From contig JAAKBF010000294.1 of the NCBI GenBank assembly GCA_012656075.1, forward strand, positions 1 through 64,000: DNA of 64,000 bases, in the 5' to 3' direction. The position numbers and the translations under genes are program-made. The DNA is from Phytophthora hibernalis (Eukaryota > Oomycota > Peronosporomycetes > Peronosporales > Peronosporaceae). Shown here piece after piece: positions 10,843 through 22,490 of the stretch (its first letter is position 1; every line of letters starts with the position of its first letter). Below the pieces are notes generated by a model that searched no databases, was not told the DNA's origin, and saw only the letters and a list, made by a program, of their open reading frames with translations.

Positions 10843-12232
10843 GTGTGTGCGAAGTCAGGTCGGTCGCATTGGAGCAACAGCAGTAACACCTGGAGAATGA
10901 ACTGAAAGACGTGTATTACAGGCACATGCAGAGGTATCGGTAGCGTAAGTATTGTAAGGTCCTTTTGTTCACGAAGCCGGGGCTCACAGCTCCCGCAAAT
11001 ATCTCGAACGTCAGAAGAATGTAGACACCGCAATTGTAGTTGTCTGTCTGCAAGCCTAAAGTCGAATTGAACCCTTGGACTCTGTAATCCCTCGTCAAAC
11101 CACTCGGTATCAGGCCCCGTAGTTTTGAGCCGCAGCACGTACAGCGAGCTTGTATGACGACTCCATTGGGTCGTAGAGGAGCAGCGTCTTCTTCGAGAGG
11201 TCGGTCATAATGCTACACTAGTGGTTACCGTTGCAGTTTACAGGGATTAGAACGCGTTCATCTGAAGCTCCAAAAAGACGGCAGAGAGCTCAGTTTCATC
11301 TGTCACTATTTCGTAGCCGTTGGCGCCGTTGACGACGCTGATCATGTTAGGGCTCACTGAGATCACGTTTGGAATGCCGTTGAACATCTTCTGCATCAAC
11401 GTGACCATCGTAACGTCGCTAAGTCGACCTTTGGCAGCCAGATCAAGTACTTCCATCTGTACATAGCATCATTCGACAGTGTGAGAATAAGTGCAGCGTT
11501 AGGCAACATAGCGAACTTTACCTCATTTGTCAGCAGTCTAAGGCCCTGTAACTTGGAGCATAGGTCTGGGTCTTCTTTCGTGTAAAAGGCGGCGTCAATG
11601 TCTAGAGTGAAGACCACTGCGGATGCCCACTTTTGGGCGGCTTCGATCTTCCGGACTGTCGTTAAGGCGCGGTGGTATTGCTTCATAGTGGCGAGTGTAC
11701 TGGTTGTAAATATACCAATGGTAGGTATATCTACAGCGACATCGCGTTCAGCTAGGCCTGCGTGTTTCCCTTGCAGTCTCGCCTCTTTTTCATCGCATTT
11801 CCGAAGCAAATCCTTCGCAAAGACCCTCACTACTTCGTCAGCTTGTATGATGGGTTTGCTAGCTGGCCGTTTTGTTAGTTGCATTGCGACGGGAGGCTTC
11901 ACCTTCTTCTCGAATACAAACACTTTGAACTTGCTGAGTGTATCTGCTGCAGATCGGTATGTCGGATCACCTGCCAATATATCAGCAATGATGGCTACGT
12001 TCAAGTTCATGCTGTGCATTTCGGAGTCCTCTTGGGCCATTGCCACTGCCAAACTTCTCTTCTTTTTGGCTATGGAGGGCTTGATTTTCGGGCGCCCTCT
12101 GGATTTTGGCGGCGAACTGACTTGAAAGTTGTCGTCATCTTGCGCTAGAGGCACTAGTTGCAAACCAGTGTCAGACGGTTCTTCGCGTAACTCAGAGGGT
12201 GCGGACCCCACTGCTTGTGTTGCAATGACCAT
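10843..12232 (-). pseudogene. C-terminal region of the MULE protein: AT-hook-like linker and Ulp1 protease end
   Basis: The 278-residue frame at 12232-11396 continues the transposase and holds a basic RGRPKIKPS motif. Frames at 11456-11247 and 11138-10843 contain the end of a Ulp1 (SUMO protease-like) domain: a Tyr-Asp-Pro-Met block near 11180 and QTDNYNCGVYILL near 11010-11050, with the catalytic-type Gln and Cys. The catalytic His block is not clearly visible in this copy. A similar fragment with the His-Trp block occurs at 27985-28515. Frame breaks occur near 11240 and 11100. Confidence 0.6.
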
Positions 12233-12254
12233 CTCAGATGGTGTATTGACCTTT

Positions 12255-13861
12255 TCAGATGGTGACGGGCTCTGACGGATGGTGCAGTCTCCATTTCAGG
12301 TGGGCTTGCCATGGGCACGCTAGTCTCCACTGTAGCAGGGGTCGGTACTTCCTGGTTTGTCTGCGGCACGAGCTCCGTTGCCGGAGGGTCCGTCCATGTG
12401 GGGTCCTTCCTGGTGGCTCTGTCTCTGGTGGTCTCGGCATTTGAGCTGATGTGTCTTCTTCACACTCACCAACTCCAGTGTCGAGCAGCACTTCCGACGA
12501 CTCCTCGTTTGTGCGCCATGCTGTCTCCCGGTCAGCGCTATTACCATGGTGTGCGATGAGTTTGGCTGCCAGCTCGCTCTCCCCACGCTTAAAGAGTTTT
12601 CCTATTTGTTGAAGTGCCTGTAGTGCCGCGCGATACTGAGGCATACCCATGCCACTCATGGTCTCAGCAATTGTAATCGCGGTCTGCTGAGCTTCTCGAT
12701 ACTTTCGATTAGAGTCCCACGGGTTACTCTCATCCCGTAATACCTTTCCCACCGCAAACGAACCGACCGACACATTATCCAAGGAGGGGGCATGTTGAAT
12801 CGAAGCCAGCAACCATCTCGCCCGTAATAGCTGAGCAGGAATGACGACCTCCATACCTAGGGCCTTGCGAAGGTAAAACACGTGTCTACAGGGTAGCAAA
12901 CGGGTCGTCATAAAGAGGCACGAACATTCCCAGTTCTGCTTGTTTGCAGAGTACTCCACACCAGGCTCATCAGATGCGTCGTCGTCATCTGCCATGTTTT
13001 GATAGAAATTATCCCAGGTACGGCCTCGAAGAACGAGTAACGCGCACGTCCGCTGACAACGTACGTGTACTGCTCGTAGATAAGCTCACATGCGTGCTCA
13101 CTCACGAGGTTTGCTACGAGCATCATCTCGCGATCGTACTTGCTGTTGTGAACAGTACAAATCTTGGCTGAACGAGCTACAAAGCTGCGCTCGTTCCGAC
13201 TCTGGTAGCACATGAAGGAGGCGACACACTCGTCTAGGCCCATTGTTCGGCTCATTGTGTCCTTGAGCTGCTTCCACGAAGCCTCAAGCCGGTTATTTGT
13301 GTTGTTGCCTAGCGTCACTGCGTTTTGGCGTTTACATGCACAGCACATTGCCTTGCAGCTATCCCAATTCTTGACAAAGTACATCTCGAAAGGGTGCGAT
13401 TTTACGAGTGTGAGACGGTCACATGTGACCACGTGACCATCCAGATGGGGAGAGATGGTCACTTCAATATCCAACCCAACAGGGTGCCCACCCGAGCTGG
13501 TAGAAGGTTGCTCCAAGTCGTGATCTTGCGTAGCTGGCCGTGATCCAATCGACAAAATGTGACGCATGTACGCTCGGTACTTCGAAAATTCTTGCTCAGT
13601 CTTTCGTATACCATAAGTGGCACCATACTGCGGAGCTGTGCTCTTTTGCCACGACGAAAGCACGTAGTCAGCCGATGCAACTTGCTCTCGTAGGTACTTT
13701 ATGACGTGAAACTGGCAAAGTAGAATCACCACATCTGGCAGCGCCGCTTTCAGAACGGCTATTTCAGTAAAATCCTTGTCAACGATGACGCACTGTAGCT
13801 TGACCATGCCGGATTGTTGGATTTGAACTCCTCCAAGGAGGTAAGTAGGGTAGATGCCCAC
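12255..13861 (-). pseudogene. MULE transposase with SWIM finger
   Basis: The frame at 13861-12908 contains the MULE signature VDKDFTEIAVLKAALPDV then LLCQFHVIKYLRE (about 13660-13800), within the DDE-type core that cuts and joins DNA. The reading shifts near 12950 into the frame at 12995-12255, which has the SWIM motif C-x-C-x10-C-x-H (CSC...CRH near 12890-12930), a DNA or protein binding finger that usually follows the MULE core. The N-terminal part of the catalytic domain is absent or unrecognised. At least one frame break separates core and finger. Confidence 0.75.
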
Positions 13862-14040
13862 TCATTCTGAAGGACAGCATGCTGTACAAATTGCCCTTTC
13901 CCGAACGCATCGTGCACCATGATCCAATCGCATTAACTATCGGCAGCGATTCCTCGGCAAAGGGAGAAAGGTGGGCTAATAATTTCTTCCAGGTTAAAAG
14001 ATTTGCAATAGTTTACCTGTACGCCTGAGTTCGACGATGT

Positions 14041-14307
14041 TCAAGTCTCCTTGATGCTCTGCGGTGTTGGTGTTGGTGTAGGGTAGGGATAACCACCGTT
14101 ATTAGGACGGCCGTAGTAAATTGGGCCATTCGCAGGAGTGGGCGTCTCGGTCTCGTTTTCGCTGGGCTTCGTTGGCGCAGGAGTGGTGTAGGGATAGCCC
14201 CCGTTGTTGGGGCGGCCGTAATAAATCGGGCTATCTACCGAGGCAGGGTTTGCATGGGAGGTTGCTGCGACGAAGGTAACAGCCAGCTGCATGGCCAGTA
14301 GTGGCAT
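14041..14307 (-). CDS. Small secreted protein with YYGRPNNGGYPY repeats
   Basis: An 88-residue open frame starts at 14307. The first 19 residues (MPLLAMQLAVTFVAATSHA) form a signal peptide. The mature protein has two copies of PIYYGRPNNGGYPY, each followed by a short Thr/Pro stretch. There is no cysteine and no known domain; it may be a wall or extracellular-matrix protein or an apoplastic effector candidate. The gene sits just 5' of the MULE-Ulp1 element. A truncated, frame-broken copy is at 4776-4960, so the unit has been duplicated. An alternative upstream ATG at about 14326 is in another frame. Function unknown. Confidence 0.65.
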   Translation of the reverse strand: MPLLAMQLAVTFVAATSHANPASVDSPIYYGRPNNGGYPYTTPAPTKPSENETETPTPANGPIYYGRPNNGGYPYPTPTPTPQSIKET

Positions 14308-15160
14308 GAAAACTTGGTGGGTTCATCTCGGAGGGTACCGGTACTGGGTGTTTGCGGCGCAAAATGAGGAGTGAGGGAGGTCGCAGACCATTCCTGACTC
14401 ACAGGCTGTGAGTCACAGCACAACAGAGCCAGACTGGGCTCTTGAGATGTGCCTACATCTGATTACTTTACTCCTGGAGAACCGTCCATTGGCGGCCTGA
14501 ACGGCTTTATTAGTATATCTTCTGTTAAACTACCTCCGGCCCGAAACATAATGTGCATTTTACAATTATGTGAGGCACACAATATTTTTTAAGGAATATT
14601 ATTGGCTAAAATTGGATCAAATCTAACTATGTACGCGATTTGATTGGTCAATATGTGGTCGTTAGTTTATCCATACCAGTAATCAGTGTCTAATTGCAGG
14701 GTTGTTTTCTTATCTGTGCGGATTAATTGGGTGTTAAACTATCTTAACGCATGCTAACCCAACAGCTGTGGACACAACGATTGGGTAGGTTCAATCCGCA
14801 ACTGGAACAGATAAATATTGTGAGCGCTGCGAAAGTTTGAGTCGCCCGACTTGATATGTGTGTTTGTGAAAGCGTATGTAGTGGTCCAAGGAGGCAACCA
14901 GTGTAATTGTAAAAAATAGAGCAGCCACACAAGACAGATATCGCCTCAAAGAGGTCATACGCGATGTATCAATCGTTCTGTGAGTAAATTTACTAAATTA
15001 TTTGTTTGCACAACATTTTGTAAGCGTATTTTTTCCATTTGCCGTAGAATTCAGGTGCTATTAATAAAAGGGAACGTATTTAAAATCCATTTTAAATTAC
15101 TACCTCCGGCCCGAAACATAATGTACATACAGGTAATGTTATTTATGCGTATATATTTTA
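14308..15160. other. Non-coding stretch with two copies of a mariner-MITE-like end
   Basis: No gene is supported. A 25-bp sequence starting CTACCTCCGGCCCGAAACAT is present identically at 14530-14554 and 15100-15124 in the same orientation. It looks like a terminal repeat of a MITE family, but no inverted partner was found, so the elements are probably truncated. Confidence 0.5.
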
Positions 15161-15566
15161 GGGAAAATTCCAAAGGGGGACTCGATAATTAAAAAGCTAA
15201 CGTTAGATAGCTTTTACTCACTGAGAAATCGTCGCTGGACGACACGCGATGTACGAGAAGAACGTTATTAATTACTTCGAAGTAGGACAGAGTTGATAGT
15301 ACCGGATATTCCACGACACCAGCAGCGTCATGCTTATCCCCCTCTCCATCAGGTGCATGCCTCAGCGTACTTCGTCTAACAGGCCGGGAAAGGACCCGCC
15401 CGCACCGCATAATGCTCATCATCCCGTTACATAGGTATCTCACGCCGTTGAGCGCGTGTCGTCCAGCGACGATTTCTCAGGCTGAGTAAAAGCTATCCTA
15501 GCTTTTTAATTATCGAGTCCCCCTTTAAAATGTTTTTCGATTTGAGTCCCCCTTTGGAATTTTCCC
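15161..15566. mobile_element. Mutator-type MITE with 9-bp target-site duplication
   Basis: The element is flanked by identical 9-bp repeats TATATTTTA (15152-15160 and 15567-15575). Ends begin GGGAAAATTCCAAAGGGGGA and are inverted for about 90 bp, extending through the sequence CGTCGCTGGACGACACGCG. The right arm has about 30 extra bp that repeats the AGGGGGACTC motif. A 9-bp duplication and GGG ends fit the Mutator superfamily. The interior is non-coding. Confidence 0.85.
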
Positions 15567-15605
15567 TATATTTTATAGCCTTAATATTTTTTACGGATCC
15601 CCGGG

Positions 15606-15758
15606 ATGGGAACCCCGCCCAAGATTATCGTGCATCTCGCAATCCTTGCTGCTGCCTTGGGCTCAATCGCGGAAACCGGTCAGTTCAGAAAGCAGGCCCA
15701 GTACACCAGCATATCGAGTGAGGACTCGTACACGACTTCAAACAACATCAAAAGGTGA
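15606..15758 (+). CDS. Possible 51-codon secreted peptide gene
   Basis: A short frame from ATG 15606 to TGA 15756-15758 encodes 50 residues. The start MGTPPKIIVHLAILAAALGS resembles a signal peptide; the rest is polar (ends SSEDSYTTSNNIKR). It lies 40 bp beyond a MITE and could equally be the 5' end of a truncated gene. No family was recognised. Confidence 0.3.
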   Translation: MGTPPKIIVHLAILAAALGSIAETGQFRKQAQYTSISSEDSYTTSNNIKR

Positions 15759-15992
15759 CTCCTGCTCCGACGACCGGTAGTTCAGTACGTTTTTGGCGAA
15801 CAAAACACTTTCAAATCAAAGCAGTCTTGAATTCTTTCTTTCATAAGCTGAGCTTGATGTATCTTATTAAGCTGTATGGGTAGCATTTAATCAGACTGCC
15901 GTCGTTAGTAGTATGTGGAAATGGACAGCTTCCTGATGAAACTGAAGTTGTTGTTCGCGTCCAACGCCGACATTACTCGAAGTCTGATTGTT

Positions 15993-17444
15993 TTAGATGC
16001 GAAGCTGGTACTGCCCCGCGCGCGTGACGTAGCGCACCCACTTGGTGGTGGGGTATGAGCTCTTTTCGAAGACCTTGAGGAATCGCACGTGCAGTCCGGA
16101 CGACGTGAACATGGGCACCTGGAATTCAATCTGCAGCGGAGGGCGCGACCACAGCTTTTCCTTCGTCCCTTCATCATTTCGACCTCGGCGTCCAGCATTC
16201 GCTCCAGCTTGCCCTGGAACTTACGGATGCGCCACACGATTGCGTGGTTTTCAGGCTCGTGCTTCGCTCTGCCAATAGGTACGTTAATCCGAGCTCGAGC
16301 CGTGTTCGGGGCGTCTGCAGAAGTCGCAGAGCAAGTTAGTCTACCTCAAGTAGAATCTACAGCAATATCAATCGCGATACGTACCGGGATTTTGATCACG
16401 ACATTGGTAGCAAACAACCGAGGGCTGAAGAGCGAGGCCAACTTGAGCGTGACGGAGAGTCGAGTGGTGCCCTGCTCTTGGTAAGCCGGCATGATCTTGA
16501 AGGGCAAGTTAATGTTCTCGGTCACGCGATACTTCATGAGCTCGAACTCGCCATCAGGTGGAATAAAAGTGATGGTTCGGTCAGCGTCGAACTTGCCCAG
16601 GCGCACGCAGCGGTGGAACGTGCAGTCGTCGATCTCGACCTCACGCGAGCCGCGCTTTTGGCCGGCCACTTTAGCTGCGGAGCTATCTCCCTTCAGCATC
16701 GTTAGTTTGTCGTTGAGTCCGAGCTTGCACTCAGGCATACCCGTGAGGAGAGTCTTCATGACCACTTGGCCCGCAACCTCGTTACGTAGGATTGTACCTG
16801 TCGAAGACATGAGCAAATTCACGCTCTCGAACACGTCCAGGTACACTTCGTTCCGCTTGTATCGGATACCCTCACGACGCCAGTCGATGGCACCCGTAAT
16901 TTGCGACGTCAACTGCGAAGGAGGAGCTCCACCGGGGTTCTCGGGGGTCTTCAGTAAAAGAATACAAACAACCATCAATTTGAAGTTGATAAGAAAAAAA
17001 GGTGAAAAGTAGACGTACTGCGAGCGAAGAGCCAAGGTTGATGAAGAGCTTGAGCACGTCGCTGGAGCAGTTCTGAGGGTACCCGTGGTCCATGGTCTCA
17101 TCCAGCAGCTCGTACACGAGCGTGAAGTTGTCCCGAATGGTCTCCTCACTGTACTTTTTGCCGAAATATTCCTTGAAGATGACGTTGAGCTGGTAGAGGA
17201 ACTGGAAGACCAAGGCGGCGTTGATGTTGACACGTGAGACGGCCACCAGATACAAGTTTTCGTGACGGGTGTACAGGAACGAACACCCGTCGATGACCTT
17301 AACGGGTGGGAGGGTACCCGTCTCTTTGGCCGCGATCACCTGCAGTCGGAAGCTGTCGGCCGCACGTCGACTCACATCGTCACGGTAGAACCGGTTGAGC
17401 ACCACTTCACCTTTCTGGCTGATGAGGAACAAGGCGCTGATCAT
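15993..17444 (-). CDS. AP2M1: AP-2 complex subunit mu
   Basis: The mu subunit of the clathrin adaptor AP-2 binds tyrosine-based sorting signals and phosphoinositides at the plasma membrane. Start ATG 17444 gives MISALFLISQKGEVV, the conserved longin start. Three exons are supported: 17444-17019, 16948-16381 and 16314-15993, with introns 17018-16949 (GTACGT..AAG, phase 0) and 16380-16315 (GTATCG..CAG, phase 1). The mu homology domain shows GAIDWRREGIRYKRNEVYLD, a PPDGEFELMKYR block, WSRPP and the C-terminal VTRAGQYQLRI ending at TAA 15993. One base is missing near 16165, after EVEMMKG. With it counted the length is 438 residues, as usual for the family (about 435). It is divergently arranged with trpB. 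Confidence 0.95.
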
Positions 17445-17879
17445 AACGAAGAAGTGAGTGCTGCAGTCGCCTGGATGTTGCCAATGGGTCTTATCTGCTC
17501 CACGCTGCGCTTCCAGGACTGTGCGACGGGTCGAGCAGAGAAATCTCTTCAAAGTGTAACGAACCGCCCCTCCATCAGAATTTGTGTGGCGGTGGTGTTC
17601 AACGACCAGGTTGACTTCCATGTTGATCGCAATGGCAGTACGAGTTGAAGGACCTTTGAACAACCATCGCCAACAGCATGTAGCCATCTGCTTCAGATGG
17701 CTTCACCCTTCGGTGTCAACACTTGTGCCACTGCGCATCAACATTCGTCCATTCGGTGACCAAAGTTGACGCCACTTTCCGGTAGCACTAGTCTCCCTTA
17801 CAAACGCCAAGTCACCTCCCATCCACGTACGTCAGCGCGTCGCTTCCTCCTCATTCCCGAATTTGCGCTCTACCGCACA
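17445..17879. promoter_or_regulatory. Bidirectional intergenic region between AP-2 mu and trpB
   Basis: This 435-bp interval separates two divergent core genes and must carry both promoters. Open frames crossing it are unsupported. The only element picked out is the Inr-like site at 17849-17864. Confidence 0.5.
17849..17864 (+). promoter_or_regulatory. Oomycete initiator motif of trpB
   Basis: CCTCATTCCCGAATTT matches the 16-bp oomycete Inr/CAWTTT consensus (GCTCATTYYNCAWTTT) at 14 positions. It lies 15 bp upstream of the trpB start codon, the usual place for transcription start in these organisms. Confidence 0.6.
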
Positions 17880-19152
17880 ATGAGCACTCCCACGCCAAGC
17901 CCCAAGAAGTATCTGGAGGTGTCCAATGCGCCGCCCGTGTACACGTCGGCCGACGAATTGAACGCGTACTTTGGCAAGTTCGGCGGCTGCTTCGTGGCCG
18001 AGACGCTCATCCAGGCGCACCACAACCTCATCGACGAGTACGTGCGCGCCACGCAGGACGCGTCCTTCCGTGAGGAGCTGGAGCACTTGGTCGCGACTAC
18101 ATCGGCCGCCCTACGCCTCTGTACCACGCCAAGCGACTCACGGCTCACGCTAAGGGCGCGCAGATCTGGCTCAAGCGCGAGGACTTGGCGCACACGGGTG
18201 CACACAAGATCAACAACGCACTGGGCCAGGCTGTATTGGCCAAGCGACTGGGCAAGAGCCGCATCATCGCCGAGACGGGTGCCGGCCAGCACGGCGTGGC
18301 TACGGCCACGGCATGTGCGCTGCTGGGACTGGACTGCGTGGTGTACATGGGCTACGTGGACACGCAGCGCCAGTCGCTCAACGTGTTCCGTATGAAGATG
18401 CTGGGCGCCAAGGTCGTGGCTGTTAAGAGCGGCTCGCAGACACTCAAGGACGCCGTGAACGAAGCTATTCGTGACTGGGTCACGAACGTGGAAAACACGC
18501 ACTACATCATTGGCTCAGCTATTGGGCCGCACCCGTTCCCGACCATTGTGCGCGACTTCCAGGCCATCATTGGTCGCGAGATCAAGGCCCAGCTGCAGGA
18601 GGAGATTGGCCGACTGCCTGATGCTATTGTGGCTTGCGTGGGTGGTGGAAGTAATGCTATTGGCATGTTTCACCCGTTCGTGAAGGATAATGATGTGGCT
18701 ATCTATGGTGTGGAAGCTGGTGGTGATGGTGTGGACACGCCCCGACACTCGTCCACGCTGCTGGGTGGACGACCTGGCGTGCTGCACGGTACGAAGACGT
18801 ACGTTATGCAGGACGATGCGGACAGGTCATGGAGACGCACTCGGTGTCCGCTGGTCTGGACTACGCCGGCGTGGGCCCCGAACACGCTTTCCTCAAGGAC
18901 TCGGGTCGTGCCAAGTACGTGAGTGTGACCGACAAGGAGGCCCTTGAGGCTTTTCAGCTCATCTCTCTTCAGGAAGGAATCATTCCGGCGCTCGAGAGCT
19001 CTCACGCAGTTTACTATGGTGTGAACCTCGCGTCCACACTGCCGGCCGACCAGGTTGTGGTCATTAACATCAGTGGCCGTGGCGATAAGGACATGCTCCA
19101 GGTCGCCAAGGAGCTCGGCGTGAACCTGGACGACGATCTCACCGACAACTAA
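17880..19152 (+). CDS. trpB: Tryptophan synthase beta subunit
   Basis: PLP enzyme for the last step of tryptophan synthesis, joining indole and serine. ATG 17880 begins MSTPTPSPKKYLEV. Conserved blocks are FGKFGGCFVAETL, WLKREDLAHTGAHKINNALG (PLP lysine in HKINN), ETGAGQHGVATA, the phosphate-binding GGGSNAIG, and a VINISGRGDKD-type C-terminal block. It is a stand-alone beta chain, not an alpha-beta fusion as in fungi. Two one-base deletions, near 18090 (before the IGRPTPLY block) and near 18825 (after YVMQDDAD), interrupt the reading. With both counted the length is 424 residues, normal for the family. Such breaks in a highly conserved enzyme are best explained as sequence errors. No intron is seen. 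Confidence 0.96.
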
Positions 19153-19296
19153 ACTTTACAACACAACTCAGGAGCTGCAAGTGCATTAAGAGGAGAAGCA
19201 AAAAACTTTTTGTCTGTTTACCAACTAATTTTTTTTCGAGCTCAGTCTTGCTATAATTGAGGGGTGGACCAAAACTCTAGTCGCCTGCAACTTAAT

Positions 19297-20422
19297 CTAG
19301 CGATGACGCCGCGGTGTGCTAGGCAACGAGCCTGACGCGCTGATTTCGTCGTCGAGGTAGTTTCCGTCCGGAATAGGCTCGTATCCATCTTTTGAGTTTT
19401 CTGCGTCGTCCGAGCTCTTCCCCCACAGCGTGTACAGCAAGAAGTACAGCACAAAAATCTCCACTAGGTGCTTGGACGCCACAAAAGCCACCACCACTTG
19501 GACTCGAGGTACACGCCAGCTTGATGGAAATGCGCGAGACTCACGATCGAGTACACGAGGAAGACGCTGTTGGAAACGAGAAAGAACGCACAGATAGACG
19601 TCGCCCAGTTCACAGCCTTAATCCGGTCCGTCGTATCAATCTGACTGACCTCGAGAAAGGCCTGCAGCACGGTCTTCATCCTGAACGAGTAGACGAGCAC
19701 AGCAGCCAGCGATCCCAGCGACAACAGACACAATACGACGTCGTCGTAGATCATGAGCCAGTACGAGTCCACTTTCTTAGCTGCAAAGACGGCAAAGCCC
19801 AAGGCCTCGATGGCCACAATGGCGACCAGCACCAAGAAGAAGAGCCGCAGCGGATGGGACCGCACGCTCGTGCGTGAAGAGGCGGCGCAGCATGTCGGCC
19901 CAGAAGACGACGATGAGCACGAAGACGCTGTAGAGCAGGAAAGAGCCCAGCAGCTCCACGGCTTCAGCCAGCAGGAACTGGACGCAGCCGTCGTCGCCCA
20001 TCAGGATCCTGGGAGGCTCCACCAGCACCGACTGCTCTCCGTATGGCGTGGCGAACCACACAACGCGGGTGAATGAAGCCAACCCCATGAGCAGATAGAA
20101 GCCGAGCGTCGCGGCCTGGCGCGTGGGCGACTGCGCGTGCATGGCGAAGGCCCAGAAGGAGAAGAAGCAGGCGCCTCCATAGGTCAATGCTAGTACTGTA
20201 TCCACTTGGCGGTAGCGGAACTCGAGGTGGATCAGAGGCGCTGGAGGCGGGTGATACGCATGTGATATGGAGCGGTTTGGGCCATAACGGAGCAGATAAG
20301 GTGAGCACGGAGACGATAGAGGTATGGTTGTGTAGAGGAGATGTAAGGATACATGTTGATATGAAGGGGAACGCACCATGAGTGCCGTCGTCCAGCGGCA
20401 TCGCCGCGCTGGCGTCCGTCAT
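19297..20422 (-). CDS. Multi-pass membrane protein, THH1/TOM1/TOM3-like
   Basis: Exon 1 (20422-20377, start MTDASAAMPLDDG) and exon 2 (20240-19297) flank a 136-bp intron (20376-20241, GTGCGT..CAG, phase 1). Exon 2 encodes about seven hydrophobic segments, for example VLALTYGGACFFSFWAFAM, LGFYLLMGLASFTRVVWF, FLLYSVFVLIVVFWADMLRR and FFLVLVAIVAIEALGFAVFA. The FLLY...VVFWAD segment resembles plant THH1/TOM1/TOM3 tonoplast proteins. The tail is hydrophilic and ends STPRRHR. Two compensating frame breaks (one extra base near 19858, one missing near 19505) give 329 residues in total. The family call is by pattern and moderate; the membrane protein call is firm. Confidence 0.75.
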
Positions 20423-22490
20423 GGGATACTTGTCTTGTCTGAGATTGGTGCCGTATATCCGATACTCAGAATGAAGTTCGGGCCGAATATTGGTACTGGA
20501 GTGGGCCACACGGATTATGTGGTACACAAATTGAAGGCTCGATATCACGGCTTTTGCCCGCCATGTTCACCCCTTCCATACAGTTATCCAGTGTAAATGT
20601 AGCCATATCTCAAATCATTTAGGATCCGAAGTTATCGAAGACGACCCAATTCTTATCATCCAGAATCGTTAAGAAGCGCAAATTTCGCATGAATATTCTA
20701 CAGCTAACGACGACTCTATTTGCAGTACAGCATTCCTCCCACTGCAGATAAGTCGTCTGATAACTGAATGCCAAGATCTTGGTCGGTCGTATTGCCAACA
20801 GTTGAATGATTTGCAGCAGATTTTCTCGTACCGGTACAGTCTATTTGGGAGGCTGGCATACTTTAATTAAGTCATCTAAATTAATATATTTCAGAGTGTT
20901 ATCCCAACATATCCCTCATGACATCCCTTCTGCGGATTTCCAGCGATTTTCAAATTTGAGCAACTTGGCAACACTGCAGAGTCATTGGCTGACAAGTTCG
21001 CAATAAGACCTTTTCAACGATAACGTTACCCCGTGGCTAAATGGAATGCTATTGGTCGATCCAACCAGATTTAGCAAAAATTTTCCGACCGACCGACGGA
21101 CCGCCCGAAAAGGGCGGATTGTTACAGGCTAAGTAGTATCGCGCATACCGACATGTACATGTACTGATGTTGTACTTCGAAGTACCGTATTCCCCCTGTT
21201 ACAGGCATCACCAATCTGCAGGCGGGGGTAGGGCTCGTACTTAACTCAACGTATTTGGTCATATCTCTGCTACGCTAGTTTAATTGCTCACTAATACTAA
21301 TAAAGTACCTACCAACGACATATACCTGTTCACCATACATGCAGGACCTTGCTCACGAATTTTTGTAGCGGAAGCGCAAACGGCGATCGATTTACTTGCC
21401 TTGGTCTGCCGTATGACCAGGGTGATATGACGATCATATCGAATATACCGGTATTATACCTATTGTTTCATTGGCTAAAAGTGAGTGACGCTTGTAACTA
21501 AGCAACGTTTGTAACAGGGGAATACGGTATTGTGCTTTGCATAAATTTTGGCAAAAAGGCTAGATAAAAGTCTATTATATTAAACTCGATTTTATCCTAA
21601 TTACGATTTTGCTACGAACCGGAAGTGCAAGCTTAAAAGGCAGGTGCTAAACGCCAAAACTCGATTTTGAAGCACAACCGTCTTGTTTACAGCCTGGAAA
21701 CGTAGAAATGCAGTTCTGGGAGTACAAAAGCGAGATCGTTGGGTGTATCTTGGCCTTTTGCACGTGGATCAAATCGAAACTGATTTGCACAAAGGGTATT
21801 TTAGAGGTCTCAAATAGACGGCAAAATAAATGTAAAGGACAATACATTCAGTATTATAATACACAGGGGAGGGGGATTTGTCGAAGTTTTACTGACGGAT
21901 TTTTTGTTGACCGGTGGAGATGCCTACTATAGCAGGTAAATATGGAGGCTTAAATGGTATCATACGTTAAGCACGTCTGCATTGGAGAAATGTAATGTGA
22001 GTTCGAAAATGAGTGTGCTACCAACGTGAAGTAACCAACATTATACATGTTCCAGGCCCAACCATCTCGTCACACGAAAGGATCAGCTCCATTATGTCGT
22101 GCACACTCGCTTCTGCATCCAGAACACGAGATAGAGAACGCATTAAAACACCTTATTGTGCTTTGCAACCGGTTTATCCAGCTATATCGTGCAGTAGTTA
22201 GTGATCGTACTTAGCGCTAAATCATAGAGGTTTTGAATGGGGCTTTCCGAAGTTGTGTTTCATGCACTACACGGGCAGAAAATGGCACGTCTAGAAAGTG
22301 CCAAAGCAAACACAAGTCGTTCTAGGGCTGTTGGAACGCTTTATGATCACACATGCACATTATGGGGAGTATGAAGCATGCACAAGTTACAGCAATTCGT
22401 ACTTGAGTACGATTTATAGTTATCTCGTACAAGACAAGTCGTATGAATTACAATCGAAAGTGCCAAAAAGACTGCAAAGCACAATACGTA
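20423..22490. other. Intergenic, AT-rich, with one MITE
   Basis: No gene is supported outside the MITE at 21185-21527. Short open frames at 20806, 21708, 22013 and 22298 show no family pattern. Confidence 0.5.
21185..21527. mobile_element. MITE with TA target site
   Basis: Inverted ends CCGTATTCCCCCTGTTACA (from 21185) and TGTAACAGGGGAATACGG (to 21527) pair over about 20 bp and are flanked by TA on both sides (21183-21184, 21528-21529). TA duplication suggests Tc1/mariner affinity. The interior is non-coding. Confidence 0.65.

Larger units (their letters stand above)
10843..13960 (-). mobile_element. MULE (Mutator-like element) carrying a Ulp1-type protease domain
   Basis: On the minus strand the order is MULE transposase core, SWIM zinc finger, a linker with an AT-hook-like RGRPKIKPS, and a Ulp1-type cysteine protease end. 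The association of MULE transposase with Ulp1 is known from Kaonashi-type MULEs in plants. The N-terminal part of the transposase is not recognisable beyond about 13960, where the small secreted protein gene begins. Terminal inverted repeats were not identified by eye, so the outer limits are estimates. Confidence 0.7.

Noticed and set aside
17262..17648. 128-codon plus-strand frame opposite AP-2 mu
   Set aside because: Shadow of the highly conserved longin domain of AP-2 mu on the minus strand.
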